From assembly GCA_902623305.1 (NCBI GenBank), contig CACNTB010000001.1, forward strand, positions 124,001 to 188,000: DNA of 64,000 nt. Reading direction: 5' to 3'. The translations under genes were made by a program, and so were the position numbers. Under the pieces are notes generated by a model. It saw only the letters and a list, made by a program, of their open reading frames with translations. It did not search any database and was not told the DNA's origin. The DNA comes from an uncultured Pelagibacteraceae bacterium (GTDB taxonomy: Bacteria > Pseudomonadota > Alphaproteobacteria > Pelagibacterales > Pelagibacteraceae). This document shows, piece by piece, positions 18,769 to 29,587 of the stretch (within the stretch, counting starts at the first letter, position 1; every line of letters begins with the position of its first letter).

Positions 18769-20217
18769 ATGAAAGTTACAGTAGAAAATAAAAAAGGATT
18801 AAACAAAGACCTTAAAGTTTTTATCGATAAAGAGACAATGAACTCTTATATGGATAAAAAATATGAAGAGATAAAAAGTAGTGTAAATCTTAAAGGATTT
18901 AGACCAGGTAAAGTTCCAAAAGAAATTTTAAAAAGACAGTTCGGCAAAGCAGTTTTTGGAGAAGTTTTAGATAAAGTTTTAAAAGAAACAACAACCAAAG
19001 CATTAGAGGAAAACAAGATTAAACCAGCTGGTCAGCCAAAACTTGACTTAAAGACTTACGGTGAAGATAAAGATCTTGAGTATGTTTTATCGGTAACGGA
19101 GTTACCAAAAGTAGAAATTAAATCTTTAGAACATATTAAGTTTGATGAATACACAGTAAAAATTGACGATAAAGAAGCAGATAACAGAATAAAAGAAATA
19201 GCTAAAAACCAACCAAATTTTAAAGAAGTTAGCGATGACACAAAAGCTAAAAAAGGTGATTTGGTCTCTTTAGATTACAGAGCAACAGTTGATGGTAAGG
19301 ATTTTAAAGGAAGTGAAGGAAAGAATACTCAGCTAACTTTAGGTAAAGATTTGTTCTTAAAAGGTTTCGATGATCAATTAATTGGAGTTAAGAAGGATGA
19401 TGAAAAAATTATAGAGGCAACTTTGCCTGAAAATTTCCCTGAAAAAGAATTAGTAAATAAAAAAGCTAAATTTAATTGTAAAATTTTAAGTGTTAAACAA
19501 AGAGAAGAAGTAAAAATTGATGATGATTTTGCAAAAAATCTAGGAGCCAAAGATTTAAAAGATTTAAAAATATTAATTTCAAAACAGATTAATGATGAAT
19601 ATAAAAATTCTCTTGACCAACTATCTAAAAACCAAATTCTAAAAGAAATAGAGAAAATCAAAGTAGATGAAGTTCCAGAAAACCTAGTTGAGGAAGAGGT
19701 TAAAGTTCTATCACAAGGCATGTCTGAAGAAGAGGCAAAGAAAAATAAAAAAAACTTTGAAGTAAAAGCTAAAACCAGAATTAAAACTGGATTAATCCTA
19801 AATGAATTTGGGGAAAAAAATCAAATTAAAGTAACAGAACAAGAAGTTCAGGCTGAAGTACAAAAACAATTAAGAATGATGCCTGGACAAGAAAAAATGG
19901 TAATGGATTTTTACCAAAAAAATCCATCTGCATTAGCGAGTTTAAGAGGAACCGTATATGAAGATAAAATTTTAAATTTAATTAAAGAAAAAGGTAAAGC
20001 AAATAAGAAAGAAGTCTCAAAAGAGGAGGCTGAAAAGGTTTTAAAAGAAGCCCATAAGCAAGATTATGATCATAATCACGACCATAGTCATGAAGAAGAA
20101 AAAAAAGATACTAAGAACAAAACACCCACATCATCTACTAAAGAAAAAAAACCTGCAACAAAAAAGGCAAAATCAAAGCCAGTAGCGAAAAAGACAAAAA
20201 AAGTTAGCAAAAAGTAA
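18769..20217 (+). CDS. tig: trigger factor with His-rich then Lys-rich C-terminal tail
   Basis: 482 aa; [23 protein letters not shown]-like domain; tail [19 protein letters not shown]...[18 protein letters not shown]. Confidence 0.95.
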   Translation: MKVTVENKKGLNKDLKVFIDKETMNSYMDKKYEEIKSSVNLKGFRPGKVPKEILKRQFGKAVFGEVLDKVLKETTTKALEENKIKPAGQPKLDLKTYGEDKDLEYVLSVTELPKVEIKSLEHIKFDEYTVKIDDKEADNRIKEIAKNQPNFKEVSDDTKAKKGDLVSLDYRATVDGKDFKGSEGKNTQLTLGKDLFLKGFDDQLIGVKKDDEKIIEATLPENFPEKELVNKKAKFNCKILSVKQREEVKIDDDFAKNLGAKDLKDLKILISKQINDEYKNSLDQLSKNQILKEIEKIKVDEVPENLVEEEVKVLSQGMSEEEAKKNKKNFEVKAKTRIKTGLILNEFGEKNQIKVTEQEVQAEVQKQLRMMPGQEKMVMDFYQKNPSALASLRGTVYEDKILNLIKEKGKANKKEVSKEEAEKVLKEAHKQDYDHNHDHSHEEEKKDTKNKTPTSSTKEKKPATKKAKSKPVAKKTKKVSKK

Positions 20218-20249
20218 TCTCAAGTTGTATAAGTAAAAAGAATCAACCT

Positions 20250-20861
20250 ATGACAACAAAATTATCAGAGCACATGAGCAATCTTGTACCAATGGTCGTT
20301 GAACAATCTAGCAAAGGTGAGAGAGCTTATGATATTTATTCAAGACTGTTGAAAGAAAGAATTATTTTTTTAACAGGTCAAATCAATGACAACATTGCAT
20401 CATTAGTTACTGCTCAATTATTATTTTTAGAAGCTGAAGATCCAAAAAAAGAAATTTATTTATATATCAATAGTCCAGGTGGTTTAGTTACAGCAGGTCT
20501 AGGTATTTATGATACAATGCAATATGTTAAACCAGACATTTCTACATTATGTATAGGTCAAGCAGCTTCTATGGGTTCTTTTTTGCTTGCATCTGGTACT
20601 AAAGGAAAAAGATTTTCATTACCAAATTCAAGAATAATGGTGCACCAACCATCTGCAGGCTTTCAAGGTCAAGCAACTGATATTGAAATTCATGCTAATG
20701 AAGTTTTATCTTTAAAGAAAAGACTCAATGAAATTTATTCAAAACATACTGGAAAAGGTGTTGAGGAAATAAAATCTGCTCTTGAAAGAGATAATTTCAT
20801 GACCGCAGATGTCGCACAATCTTTTGGTCTTATTGACGAAGTAGTAGAAAAAAGATCTTAA
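20250..20861 (+). CDS. clpP: ATP-dependent Clp protease proteolytic subunit
   Basis: 203 aa; [36 protein letters not shown]. Confidence 0.97.
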   Translation: MTTKLSEHMSNLVPMVVEQSSKGERAYDIYSRLLKERIIFLTGQINDNIASLVTAQLLFLEAEDPKKEIYLYINSPGGLVTAGLGIYDTMQYVKPDISTLCIGQAASMGSFLLASGTKGKRFSLPNSRIMVHQPSAGFQGQATDIEIHANEVLSLKKRLNEIYSKHTGKGVEEIKSALERDNFMTADVAQSFGLIDEVVEKRS

Positions 20862-20874
20862 TACACAATATATT

Positions 20875-20910
20875 GACTCACCATTAATCGAAACTTGATT
20901 AGTGTGAGTC
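20875..20910. promoter_or_regulatory. hairpin between clpP and clpX
   Basis: GACTCA...TGAGTC outer stem continuing into CATTAATC/GATTAGTG with one bulge; no strong T-tract after it. Confidence 0.55.
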
Positions 20911-20953
20911 TTCTATAATAGAGTAATTAAATTGATTCGTTATAAAAATTTAA

Positions 20954-22222
20954 ATGACAACAAATAATAAAAATATTCTTTACTGTTCTTTCTGTGGCAA
21001 GAGCCAGCACGAAGTAAGAAAGTTAATTGCTGGTCCTACTGTTTTCATCTGCGACGAGTGTGTTGAGCTATGTATGGACATTATTAAAGAAGAGAGCAAA
21101 GATACTTTTGTCAAACATCAAGATGGTCTTCCATCTCCAAAAGAAATTTGTTCAGTATTAGATGATTATGTAATTGGTCAAGCTCATGCGAAGAAAGTAT
21201 TATCTGTTGCTGTACATAATCATTACAAAAGATTAAATTATGAGAGCAAAACAAGTAAAAATGTTGAGCTATCAAAATCTAATATACTTTTAGTAGGTCC
21301 CACAGGTTGTGGAAAAACATTACTTGCACAAACTTTAGCTAGAATTCTAGACGTACCATTTACTATGGCCGATGCAACAACTCTAACAGAAGCAGGCTAT
21401 GTTGGAGAAGATGTTGAAAATATTATTTTAAAATTATTACAAGCATCTGACTATAATGTTGAAAAAGCTCAAAGAGGTATAGTTTATATTGATGAGGTTG
21501 ATAAAATAAGTAGGAAATCTGAAAATCCATCAATCACAAGAGACGTATCTGGAGAAGGAGTTCAGCAAGCTCTTCTTAAAATAATGGAAGGAACAGTAGC
21601 GAGTGTTCCACCACAAGGAGGGAGAAAACATCCACAGCAAGAATTTCTACAAGTAGATACAACAAACATTTTGTTTATTTGTGGTGGTGCTTTTGCTGGT
21701 CTTGATAAAATAATATCCCAAAGAGATAAAGGTACTTCAATTGGATTTGGTGCGGATGTAAAAAATACGCAAGATAAGAAAACTGGCGAATGGATGAAAG
21801 GACTAGAACCAGAGGATCTACTGAAATTTGGATTAATCCCAGAATTTATTGGAAGACTTCCAATGATTGCAACACTCGAAGATTTAGATGAAAAATCTTT
21901 AATAAAAATATTACAAGAACCAAAGAATTCTTTAACGAAACAATATCAAGAGTTATTTAAATTGGATGGTGCTAAACTAACTTTTAAAGAAAATGGTTTA
22001 AAAGAAATAGCACAAAAAGCAATTAGTAAAAAAACTGGAGCAAGGGGCCTGAGATCAATTTTAGAAAATATTTTGTTGAAAACAATGTACGATCTTCCGA
22101 GTCAAGATAATATCGAAGAGGTTATTGTTGATGCTAGTGCAGCAAAAGGACATTCACAACCAATCTTGGTTCATTCTAAAGGCGACAATAAATCTAAGTC
22201 AAATAAGACCACAGCGGCTTAA
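20954..22222 (+). CDS. clpX: ATP-dependent Clp protease ATP-binding subunit ClpX
   Basis: 422 aa; zinc-finger [19 protein letters not shown]...CDECVELC; Walker [19 protein letters not shown]. Confidence 0.97.
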   Translation: MTTNNKNILYCSFCGKSQHEVRKLIAGPTVFICDECVELCMDIIKEESKDTFVKHQDGLPSPKEICSVLDDYVIGQAHAKKVLSVAVHNHYKRLNYESKTSKNVELSKSNILLVGPTGCGKTLLAQTLARILDVPFTMADATTLTEAGYVGEDVENIILKLLQASDYNVEKAQRGIVYIDEVDKISRKSENPSITRDVSGEGVQQALLKIMEGTVASVPPQGGRKHPQQEFLQVDTTNILFICGGAFAGLDKIISQRDKGTSIGFGADVKNTQDKKTGEWMKGLEPEDLLKFGLIPEFIGRLPMIATLEDLDEKSLIKILQEPKNSLTKQYQELFKLDGAKLTFKENGLKEIAQKAISKKTGARGLRSILENILLKTMYDLPSQDNIEEVIVDASAAKGHSQPILVHSKGDNKSKSNKTTAA

Positions 22223-22282
22223 TATCCTTAATAAGTAATAAATTCCTATTGCATTATAAAATATAATATCCATATTGTCATT

Positions 22283-24661
22283 ATGGACGTCAAAATTTCA
22301 CTGCCCTTACTTCCATTGAGAGACATTGTGGTCTTTCCAAGTATGGTAATCCCTTTATTTGTAGGAAGAGATAAATCTATTTCAGCACTGAATGAAGTAA
22401 TGAAAAAAGATAAAAAAATTATTTTAGTAACTCAAAAAAATTCAGAAATTGACGATCCAAAGAAAACTGATGTTTTTATGTATGGTTGTGAAGGCAGTAT
22501 ACTTCAATTACTTAAATTACCAGATGGAACGGTTAAAGTTTTAGTTGAAGGTGTAAAAAGAGTAAAAATTTTAGATTTTAAGGATGATGACAAATTTATT
22601 ACATGTGACTACACGCCATATAATGATATTTTACCTAACAACGAGGATCTATTTCCTCTTGCTGCTACTGCCCTTAGAAGATTAGAAAAACTTACTTCAA
22701 TAAATAAAAAAATTTCTAACGAAACAATAGATACAATCAAGCAATTAAAAGACCCATCACAAATTGCAGACAATATTGCGTCTCATATAACAGCTACTAT
22801 TTCTGAAAAACAACAAATATTTGAAACCGTAGATGTAAAGAAAAGACTAAACGCCATTATTAAAATAATGGAAAATGAAACAAGTATTATTGGTGTTGAA
22901 AAAAGAATAAGAGGACGAGTTAAAACTCAGATGGAAAAAACGCAAAGAGAATATTATTTAAATGAGCAACTAAAAGCCATTCAAAAAGAACTTGGTGAAA
23001 TTGAAGACGGTAAAGATGAAACAACCAGTCTAAATAAAGCAATCACTAAAGCAAAGATGCCTAAAGAGGTTGAGAAAAAATGCTTACAAGAGTTAAAAAA
23101 ATTAAAAAATATGAGTCCGATGTCTGCTGAAGCAACGGTTGTGAGAAATTATTTAGATTGGATGACAGAATTACCTTGGCACAAAAAAAGTGAGGTAGAT
23201 ATAGATTTAAAGAAAGCTCTAGAGATTCTCGATAAAGATCACTTTGGATTAGAAAAAGTTAAAGAGAGAATAATAGAATTTTTAGCTGTTCAAAAAAGAA
23301 TGGAAAAAATTAAAGGTCCAATTTTGTGTTTAGTTGGGCCTCCAGGAGTTGGAAAAACCTCATTAGGAAAATCAATTGCAAAGGCTACCAATAGAGAATT
23401 TGTCAGAATGTCAGTTGGTGGAATGAGAGATGAGGCAGAAATAAGAGGTCACAGAAGAACTTATATTGGATCTTTGCCAGGAAAAATAATTCAGATGATG
23501 AAAAAAGCTGGTACTAAAAATCCTCTAATTTTATTAGATGAAATCGATAAGATTGGAAATGATTATAGAGGAGACCCTTCCTCAGCGTTATTAGAGGCTT
23601 TAGATCCTGAGCAAAATACAACATTTAATGATCATTATTTAGAAGTTGATTATGATTTATCTGATGTAATGTTTGTAACGACCGCTAATACTTTAAATAT
23701 TCTACCCCCTTTATTAGATAGGATGGAAGTAATTAGATTAGCAGGTTACACAGAGGACGAAAAAATTAATATCGCAAACAAGTATTTATTACCAAAACAA
23801 ATCAAAGATAATGGTGTTAAAGAAAAAGAAATGAAGTTGGATGATGATATTATAAAAGAAGTTATAAGAGGTTACACAAAAGAGTCAGGTGTAAGAAATC
23901 TTGAAAGAGAAATATCTAAACTTGCGAGAAAAGTTGTTAAAAAAATTGTAGCTGGTGAAGAAAAAGAGGTTGGAATTAATAATAAAAATTTATCTGAATT
24001 TTTAGGTGTTCCTAAGTTTAAATTTGGAGAGTTAGAGGCTGAGAATAGAGTAGGTATAGTAACAGGACTTGCTTGGACTGAGTATGGTGGTGAAATTTTA
24101 AAAATCGAGACTGTTACAATGCCAGGTAAAGGAAGAATGCAAATCACTGGTAAATTAGGTGATGTAATGCAAGAGTCTGTTAAAGCTGCAAAATCTTTTG
24201 TAAGGTCAAAATGTTTAGAGTACGGAATTATACCTCCTATTTTTGAAAAGAAAGATTTTCATATTCATGTTCCTGAAGGAGCAACACCAAAAGATGGGCC
24301 ATCAGCTGGTATTGGTATGGTGACCTCAATTGTTTCATCAATAACTAATATACCCGTAAGAAGAGACCTTGCTATGACTGGTGAAGTAACCTTAACAGGT
24401 CAAGTGTTGCCAATTGGTGGTTTGAAAGAAAAACTATTAGCTGCGCATAGAGCTGGAATTAGAGAAGTTTTAATTCCTAAAGAAAACGAAAAAGATTTAG
24501 TAGACATGCCTAAGAAAATTATAGACGATATTAAGATCACTCCAGTTGAATATGCTGATCAGGTAATAAAAACAGCTTTAACTAAAGAACTAAAACCTAC
24601 TGAATGGGTTGAAGTTGATATGTCAAAAAAAGACGATAAATCTCAAGCTAGTATTCAATAG
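22283..24661 (+). CDS. lon: ATP-dependent protease Lon
   Basis: 792 aa; GPPGVGKTSLGKSIA; catalytic PKDGPSAGIGM. Confidence 0.97.
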   Translation: MDVKISLPLLPLRDIVVFPSMVIPLFVGRDKSISALNEVMKKDKKIILVTQKNSEIDDPKKTDVFMYGCEGSILQLLKLPDGTVKVLVEGVKRVKILDFKDDDKFITCDYTPYNDILPNNEDLFPLAATALRRLEKLTSINKKISNETIDTIKQLKDPSQIADNIASHITATISEKQQIFETVDVKKRLNAIIKIMENETSIIGVEKRIRGRVKTQMEKTQREYYLNEQLKAIQKELGEIEDGKDETTSLNKAITKAKMPKEVEKKCLQELKKLKNMSPMSAEATVVRNYLDWMTELPWHKKSEVDIDLKKALEILDKDHFGLEKVKERIIEFLAVQKRMEKIKGPILCLVGPPGVGKTSLGKSIAKATNREFVRMSVGGMRDEAEIRGHRRTYIGSLPGKIIQMMKKAGTKNPLILLDEIDKIGNDYRGDPSSALLEALDPEQNTTFNDHYLEVDYDLSDVMFVTTANTLNILPPLLDRMEVIRLAGYTEDEKINIANKYLLPKQIKDNGVKEKEMKLDDDIIKEVIRGYTKESGVRNLEREISKLARKVVKKIVAGEEKEVGINNKNLSEFLGVPKFKFGELEAENRVGIVTGLAWTEYGGEILKIETVTMPGKGRMQITGKLGDVMQESVKAAKSFVRSKCLEYGIIPPIFEKKDFHIHVPEGATPKDGPSAGIGMVTSIVSSITNIPVRRDLAMTGEVTLTGQVLPIGGLKEKLLAAHRAGIREVLIPKENEKDLVDMPKKIIDDIKITPVEYADQVIKTALTKELKPTEWVEVDMSKKDDKSQASIQ

Positions 24662-24673
24662 AGTTTATTTAAA

Positions 24674-26083
24674 TTAATTTTTTATTAAAATTGCTATAGT
24701 TTGATAGTGATTTATTGTCCTCGAAATATTTTTACTTAATTTATTTTTTTTTAAACAATATTGATACGTATTAGATGGGTCATAACAAATAATCCAAAAT
24801 TTTTTATTATCATTTTTCTTTTTAGTCAAAATCAAATTATTTTTTTTTATTATTTGATGTAAATAGTTATCTACTAATTGATTATATAAATTATTATTAT
24901 TATCCATAAAGCTTGAGATGTAAACGTTACTTTCATTATTTAAATTAATTTCATTTAGAATATTTACGAATTCAGGCTTATCAATTTCTTTTTTAAGATT
25001 TTTTAAAATCTGATTTGTTAAACTTATACTAATTAAAAAAAGAAAAATAAAAATTTTTAATTTAAAATTATTAATCATACTTATCATTAAAGATATAAAA
25101 ATTAAAATTATTGGAATTACATAAATTATATATTTATCATTAAGAACAGGAGTGAATATGTAGCCATATGTAATAGGAACCAAATATGAGAAGAATATCA
25201 CCAGTAATAAAAATGATAATTTTTTATTAAAAACTCGATTTTTCTTTAAATACAAAATTGATATCAAAAAAATGAATATAAATAAATATCCCATTATTTT
25301 AGAGCCAAAGAATTGTTTAAAAAAATAATTAAAAATATAAAAATTGATATTTTGATTGTTTATTGAATTTGACTCAAAACTTAAAATACTCTTATAAAAT
25401 TCAATATTAAAAAATATTGATATAATTATTGATAAACATACGACCCCATTAATTGCAAAATACTTTTTATTTTTTTTTTCAAAGAAAAATTCATAAAAAA
25501 ATAATGAGCCTAATAAAATAAAAGAAAAAATAAATGTATTTAATAAAACAAGACTAGAAATAAATAAAAACAACAGATCCAGACTTTTGAACTCAATGTC
25601 AGTTTCACGAATTTTTAAATAAGAATTTATAAAACAAAGAGATATTAAACAAAAAAGAATAAACACCCTAGCTTCTTGTGTGTATGAAATAAGAAAATAA
25701 TTTGAGGCAAAAAGTATCATTCCTAAATACAAAAAAAATTTATCTTTCGATATTTTTATTAGTATTGAATAAAAAACAAATATTGAAAAAATATGAAATA
25801 TGATGTTGGGCACCCTAACTAATTGATAATCATAGCCAAAAATTTTAAAAAAATATTTTAAAATAAAATAGTACAGTGGCGGTGTATTTTCATAATTAAT
25901 TATTTTTTTAAAAGTTTCATAATTATTTATTTCGGGATTTGTAATCCAAAATGTCATTAACTCGTCAAACCATAGATTTTCTAAATTAATTTGAGATACA
26001 GAAAATGTAAAAAAAACTAATATTGAAAGAAAAACTGAGATATAAGTACTGAAGTTTTTTTTAAAAAAAACATAATTAATCAT
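24674..26083 (-). CDS. polytopic membrane glycosyltransferase (ArnT/GT39-like)
   Basis: 469 aa, many TM segments; WFDELMTFWITNPEINNYETFKKIINYENTPPLYYFILKYFFKIFG, SYTQEARVF. Confidence 0.7.
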   Translation of the reverse strand: MINYVFFKKNFSTYISVFLSILVFFTFSVSQINLENLWFDELMTFWITNPEINNYETFKKIINYENTPPLYYFILKYFFKIFGYDYQLVRVPNIIFHIFSIFVFYSILIKISKDKFFLYLGMILFASNYFLISYTQEARVFILFCLISLCFINSYLKIRETDIEFKSLDLLFLFISSLVLLNTFIFSFILLGSLFFYEFFFEKKNKKYFAINGVVCLSIIISIFFNIEFYKSILSFESNSINNQNINFYIFNYFFKQFFGSKIMGYLFIFIFLISILYLKKNRVFNKKLSFLLLVIFFSYLVPITYGYIFTPVLNDKYIIYVIPIILIFISLMISMINNFKLKIFIFLFLISISLTNQILKNLKKEIDKPEFVNILNEINLNNESNVYISSFMDNNNNLYNQLVDNYLHQIIKKNNLILTKKKNDNKKFWIICYDPSNTYQYCLKKNKLSKNISRTINHYQTIAILIKN

Positions 26084-26105
26084 ATTAATAAAGTTTTAAT
26101 ATCGA

Positions 26106-26849
26106 ATGATATATATTTTGCTACCTTGTTACAATGAATATAAAAATTTAATTTTAATAATTTATAAATTAAATCAACTTTTAAAAAAAAATTTTTTAAG
26201 AATAAAATTAATTATTGTTAATGATGGCAGTACTGATGAAACAGATGTAAAAATAAAACAATTAAGAAAAATATCACTTAATAAAATTATTTATATTAAT
26301 CATAAAAAAAACCGGGGTTTGAATATGAGTTTATTTTCTGGTTTTAATTATTTTTTGAATAATGGAAAAAGTAAAGATCTAATCATTACTCTAGATAGCG
26401 ATAATACTCATCCCATCTCACTAATTCCTAAAATTATAAATAAGATTAAGAAAAAAAAATATGACATTGTAATTGCATCAAGATTTCAAAAAGGATCAAA
26501 AATAACTGGTTTAAATTTTTTTAGGAAAGTATTGAGCGAAGGTGCTAGGTTAATTTATAAATTATCCTTTTCTATAAAAAATGTTGAGGATTATACTTGT
26601 AATTATAGAGGCTATACTTACGATATAATTAAAAAAAGCAAACTTATTAACAAAAATTTTTTTGTTGGAAAAGATTTTTCACTAGTTGCTGATTTATTAA
26701 TAAATCTTAACTCAAGGATTTCAAATATCAAAGTTACAGAAGTTCCTTTAAAATTAAGATACGATTTTAAAATCGGTGAGAGTAAGTTAAAAATTACAAA
26801 AAATATATTCAATTCTTTGCTGGTTATTTTTAGAAATATACTTAATTAA
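26106..26849 (+). CDS. glycosyltransferase family 2 (dolichol-phosphate mannosyltransferase-like)
   Basis: 247 aa; ILLPCYNEYKNL, IIVNDGSTDET, LDSDNTHP, IASRFQKGSKITG. Confidence 0.85.
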   Translation: MIYILLPCYNEYKNLILIIYKLNQLLKKNFLRIKLIIVNDGSTDETDVKIKQLRKISLNKIIYINHKKNRGLNMSLFSGFNYFLNNGKSKDLIITLDSDNTHPISLIPKIINKIKKKKYDIVIASRFQKGSKITGLNFFRKVLSEGARLIYKLSFSIKNVEDYTCNYRGYTYDIIKKSKLINKNFFVGKDFSLVADLLINLNSRISNIKVTEVPLKLRYDFKIGESKLKITKNIFNSLLVIFRNILN

Positions 26850-27916
26850 TTATAACGAATAAATTTTAAAATTTTATTAGAGACATTATTTCCATAGGGA
26901 CTATTATTCCAGAAAATTTTATTATTAAAAATTTTATTAATTCTTTTAATTATTTTCTCTTCATCAAGCATGCTTAAAAAGTTTGAGTTTATTTTAAGTG
27001 TTTCAGGACGTTCTGTATTATTCCTGAAAGTAATTAAGTGTTTCTTTAAAATACAAGCTTCCTCTTGCAATCCTCCAGAGTCTGAAAAAGTTATTTGACT
27101 ATTTTTTAATAAGATTAAAAATTTATCATAATCTATTGGATTACTTATTTTAATTTTTGAGTTTATTTTTATCTTATATTTTTTAATTTTGTTTTGAGTA
27201 TTCGGGTGACATGGAAAAATTACATTCATTTTAAATAAATCAGCTACCGTTCCCATTATTTTTAAAATTTTATTTAATCTTTTTTTATTACTGACATTTT
27301 CATATCTATGTACAGTCAGTAAAAAAAATTTTTTGGTAAGTTTTTTAAATTTTCTTTTTTTTAGACTATCTACAATAGTGTTTCCAACAACTTTAATTTT
27401 TTTATTGATACCTTCATTAACCAGTATTTTTTTTTGAATTAAAGTTGGTGCAAAAAGATAATCAGAAACATGATCTACAATTATTCTGTTTATTTCCTCT
27501 GGCATATTAGCATCATAACTTCTTAAACCCGCTTCTACATGTACAATTTTAGTATTTAATTCATTTAATTTATTTAATTTATAAGCAGCCAGGGCAGATG
27601 CTAAGCATGTATTTGTATCTCCCTGAACAATTAAAAAATCTGGTTTTTCTTTTTTCAAAATTTTTTGAAATTTAATAAAAAAAATATTAATAAATTTTTT
27701 TGAAGTATTTTTTTTACCTAGTTTTAAATCATAATTTAAATTATTAATTTTAAATTTTTTCAAGAAAACATCACTCATATTTTTTGAATAATGTTGTCCG
27801 CTATAAACTAGTTTAAAGTTATATTTTTTTCTCTTTAAAATATTTATCAATGGTGCTAATTTAATAATTTCTGGTCTAGTTCCAAAAGATACAACAATTT
27901 TTTTTTTGAAATTCAT
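26846..27916 (-). CDS. wecB: UDP-N-acetylglucosamine 2-epimerase (non-hydrolysing)
   Basis: 356 aa; SFGTRPEIIKLAPLI, VQGDTNTCLASALAA, HVEAGLRSYD, MPEEINRIIVDH, SDSGGLQEEA. Confidence 0.9.
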   Translation of the reverse strand: MNFKKKIVVSFGTRPEIIKLAPLINILKRKKYNFKLVYSGQHYSKNMSDVFLKKFKINNLNYDLKLGKKNTSKKFINIFFIKFQKILKKEKPDFLIVQGDTNTCLASALAAYKLNKLNELNTKIVHVEAGLRSYDANMPEEINRIIVDHVSDYLFAPTLIQKKILVNEGINKKIKVVGNTIVDSLKKRKFKKLTKKFFLLTVHRYENVSNKKRLNKILKIMGTVADLFKMNVIFPCHPNTQNKIKKYKIKINSKIKISNPIDYDKFLILLKNSQITFSDSGGLQEEACILKKHLITFRNNTERPETLKINSNFLSMLDEEKIIKRINKIFNNKIFWNNSPYGNNVSNKILKFIRYN

Positions 27917-28073
27917 TTTATAATTTAAGTTAAATTTTAATTATAATTGTTATACTTTAAATATATATTTTAAAATTTATAAATTTTAATAAATTACAAT
28001 AAATGAGTGGTTTTAAATATTTTATGAATATTATGAAAAATTATTAATAGCTATTTTTAACGTGTATTAAATC

Positions 28074-28101
28074 TTGACGTTATTGCTCTAAAAGATATAA
28101 A
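28074..28101 (+). promoter_or_regulatory. promoter candidate for the first tRNA-Val/Asp pair
   Basis: TTGACG (28074-28079), 16-nt spacer, TATAAA (28096-28101). Confidence 0.6.
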
Positions 28102-28118
28102 CACTGTAATTTTGGTAA

Positions 28119-28194
28119 GGGCGGTTAGCTCAGTTGGTAGAGCATCTCGTTTACACCGAGGGGGTCAAAGGTTCGAGTCCTTTACTGCCCACCA
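28119..28194 (+). tRNA. tRNA-Val(TAC), copy 1
   Basis: GGGCGGT...ACTGCCC acceptor, anticodon loop TTTACAC, T-arm, encoded CCA. Confidence 0.95.
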
Positions 28195-28206
28195 AAACTA
28201 CAGAGT

Positions 28207-28283
28207 GGGGGTGTAGCTCAGTTGGTTAGAGCGATCGCCTGTCACGCGATAGGTCGAGGGTTCGAGTCCCTTCACTCCCGCCA
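28207..28283 (+). tRNA. tRNA-Asp(GTC), copy 1
   Basis: GGGGGTG...CACTCCC acceptor, anticodon GTC in CCTGTCACG, encoded CCA. Confidence 0.95.
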
Positions 28284-28318
28284 CTTTTCCTTAATTTTAG
28301 AAGAAATATTAATAGACC

Positions 28319-28346
28319 TTGACCTTGCTGTACTAAAAGATATAAA
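28319..28346 (+). promoter_or_regulatory. promoter candidate for the second tRNA-Val/Asp pair
   Basis: TTGACC (28319-28324), 16-nt spacer, TATAAA (28341-28346). Confidence 0.6.
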
Positions 28347-28366
28347 ACACATTACTTTTAGGTAAT

Positions 28367-28442
28367 GGGCGGTTAGCTCAGTTGGTAGAGCATCTCGTTT
28401 ACACCGAGGGGGTCAAAGGTTCGAGTCCTTTACTGCCCACCA
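28367..28442 (+). tRNA. tRNA-Val(TAC), copy 2
   Basis: Identical sequence to 28119-28194. Confidence 0.95.
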
Positions 28443-28454
28443 AAACAATAAAGT

Positions 28455-28531
28455 GGGGGTGTAGCTCAGTTGGTTAGAGCGATCGCCTGTCACGCGATAG
28501 GTCGAGGGTTCGAGTCCCTTCACTCCCGCCA
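28455..28531 (+). tRNA. tRNA-Asp(GTC), copy 2
   Basis: Identical sequence to 28207-28283. Confidence 0.95.
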
Positions 28532-28688
28532 CTTTTTACACTTTTATAGCAACTTTGTTAAATAACTGTAATTGTTATGTTTTTTAACCCTATCTGTATA
28601 AGTATCTGATATTGTTATCTTTTTTTTTATTGTAAAATGTGACGTATCAACGCTTCAACAACAGATAAAAACTGATATATAGATTTCC

Positions 28689-29057
28689 ATGTTGTCTGAT
28701 TTTCTTAAAGATTACTTACCAATTGTAATATTCTTAATCATAGCTCTAGGTTTGAGCTGTGCATTTGTGGTAATTAATTTTATTCTATCGCCAAAAAAAC
28801 CTGATCCTGAAAAACTTTCAGCTTATGAGTGTGGTTTTGAACCTTTTGAAGATTCAAGGCTTGAGTTTGATGTTAGATTTTATCTAGTTGCAATCTTATT
28901 TATTATATTTGATTTGGAAATTGCGTTTTTATTTCCTTGGGCAATTTCTCTAGGCAATATCGGATTACTTGGTTTTTCATCAATGATGATTTTTTTATTC
29001 ATTCTTACGATTGGTTTTATATACGAATGGAAAAAAGGCGCTTTAGACTGGGAATAA
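28689..29057 (+). CDS. nuoA: NADH-quinone oxidoreductase subunit A
   Basis: 122 aa; [40 protein letters not shown]. Confidence 0.97.
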   Translation: MLSDFLKDYLPIVIFLIIALGLSCAFVVINFILSPKKPDPEKLSAYECGFEPFEDSRLEFDVRFYLVAILFIIFDLEIAFLFPWAISLGNIGLLGFSSMMIFLFILTIGFIYEWKKGALDWE

Positions 29058-29069
29058 AATTATTAAACA

Positions 29070-29585
29070 ATGACAAATAAAATAGATCAAGTTCCAGAAG
29101 AGTTTAAACAACTTGCAGATGACTTTGGTAAGAATGGATTTATTACTACGTCACTTGATAATCTGATAAATTGGTCAAGATCCGGATCACTTCATTGGAT
29201 GACCTTTGGTCTAGCATGTTGTGCTGTTGAGATGATGCAAACTTCAATGCCAAGGTATGATCTTGAAAGATTTGGTGCAGCACCAAGAGCCTCGCCAAGA
29301 CAATCTGATGTAATGATTGTGGCTGGTACTTTAACTAATAAAATGGCTCCTGCGCTTAGAAAAGTGTACGATCAAATGCCAGAGCCAAGATATGTAATTT
29401 CGATGGGTAGCTGTGCGAATGGTGGTGGTTATTATCATTATTCTTATTCGGTTGTTAGAGGTTGTGATAGAATTGTTCCAGTAGATGTTTATGTGCCAGG
29501 GTGTCCACCTTCAGCTGAAGCATTATTATATGGAATACTTCAATTACAAAAAAAAATTAGAGATAAAGGCTCTTTTATTAGATAA
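29070..29585 (+). CDS. nuoB: NADH-quinone oxidoreductase subunit B
   Basis: 171 aa; [54 protein letters not shown]. Confidence 0.97.
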   Translation: MTNKIDQVPEEFKQLADDFGKNGFITTSLDNLINWSRSGSLHWMTFGLACCAVEMMQTSMPRYDLERFGAAPRASPRQSDVMIVAGTLTNKMAPALRKVYDQMPEPRYVISMGSCANGGGYYHYSYSVVRGCDRIVPVDVYVPGCPPSAEALLYGILQLQKKIRDKGSFIR

Positions 29586-29587
29586 TT

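Noticed and set aside
27917-28118. AT-rich gap before tRNA-Val considered as attachment site or riboswitch
   Set aside because: No repeat of a tRNA 3' end, integrase or conserved stem was visible; only a tRNA promoter candidate near 28074-28101 could be supported.
28074-28531. Tandem tRNA block considered as CRISPR-like or assembly-derived repeat
   Set aside because: Repeat units fold as complete tRNAs with encoded CCA, and the flanks have diverged, so neither explanation fits.
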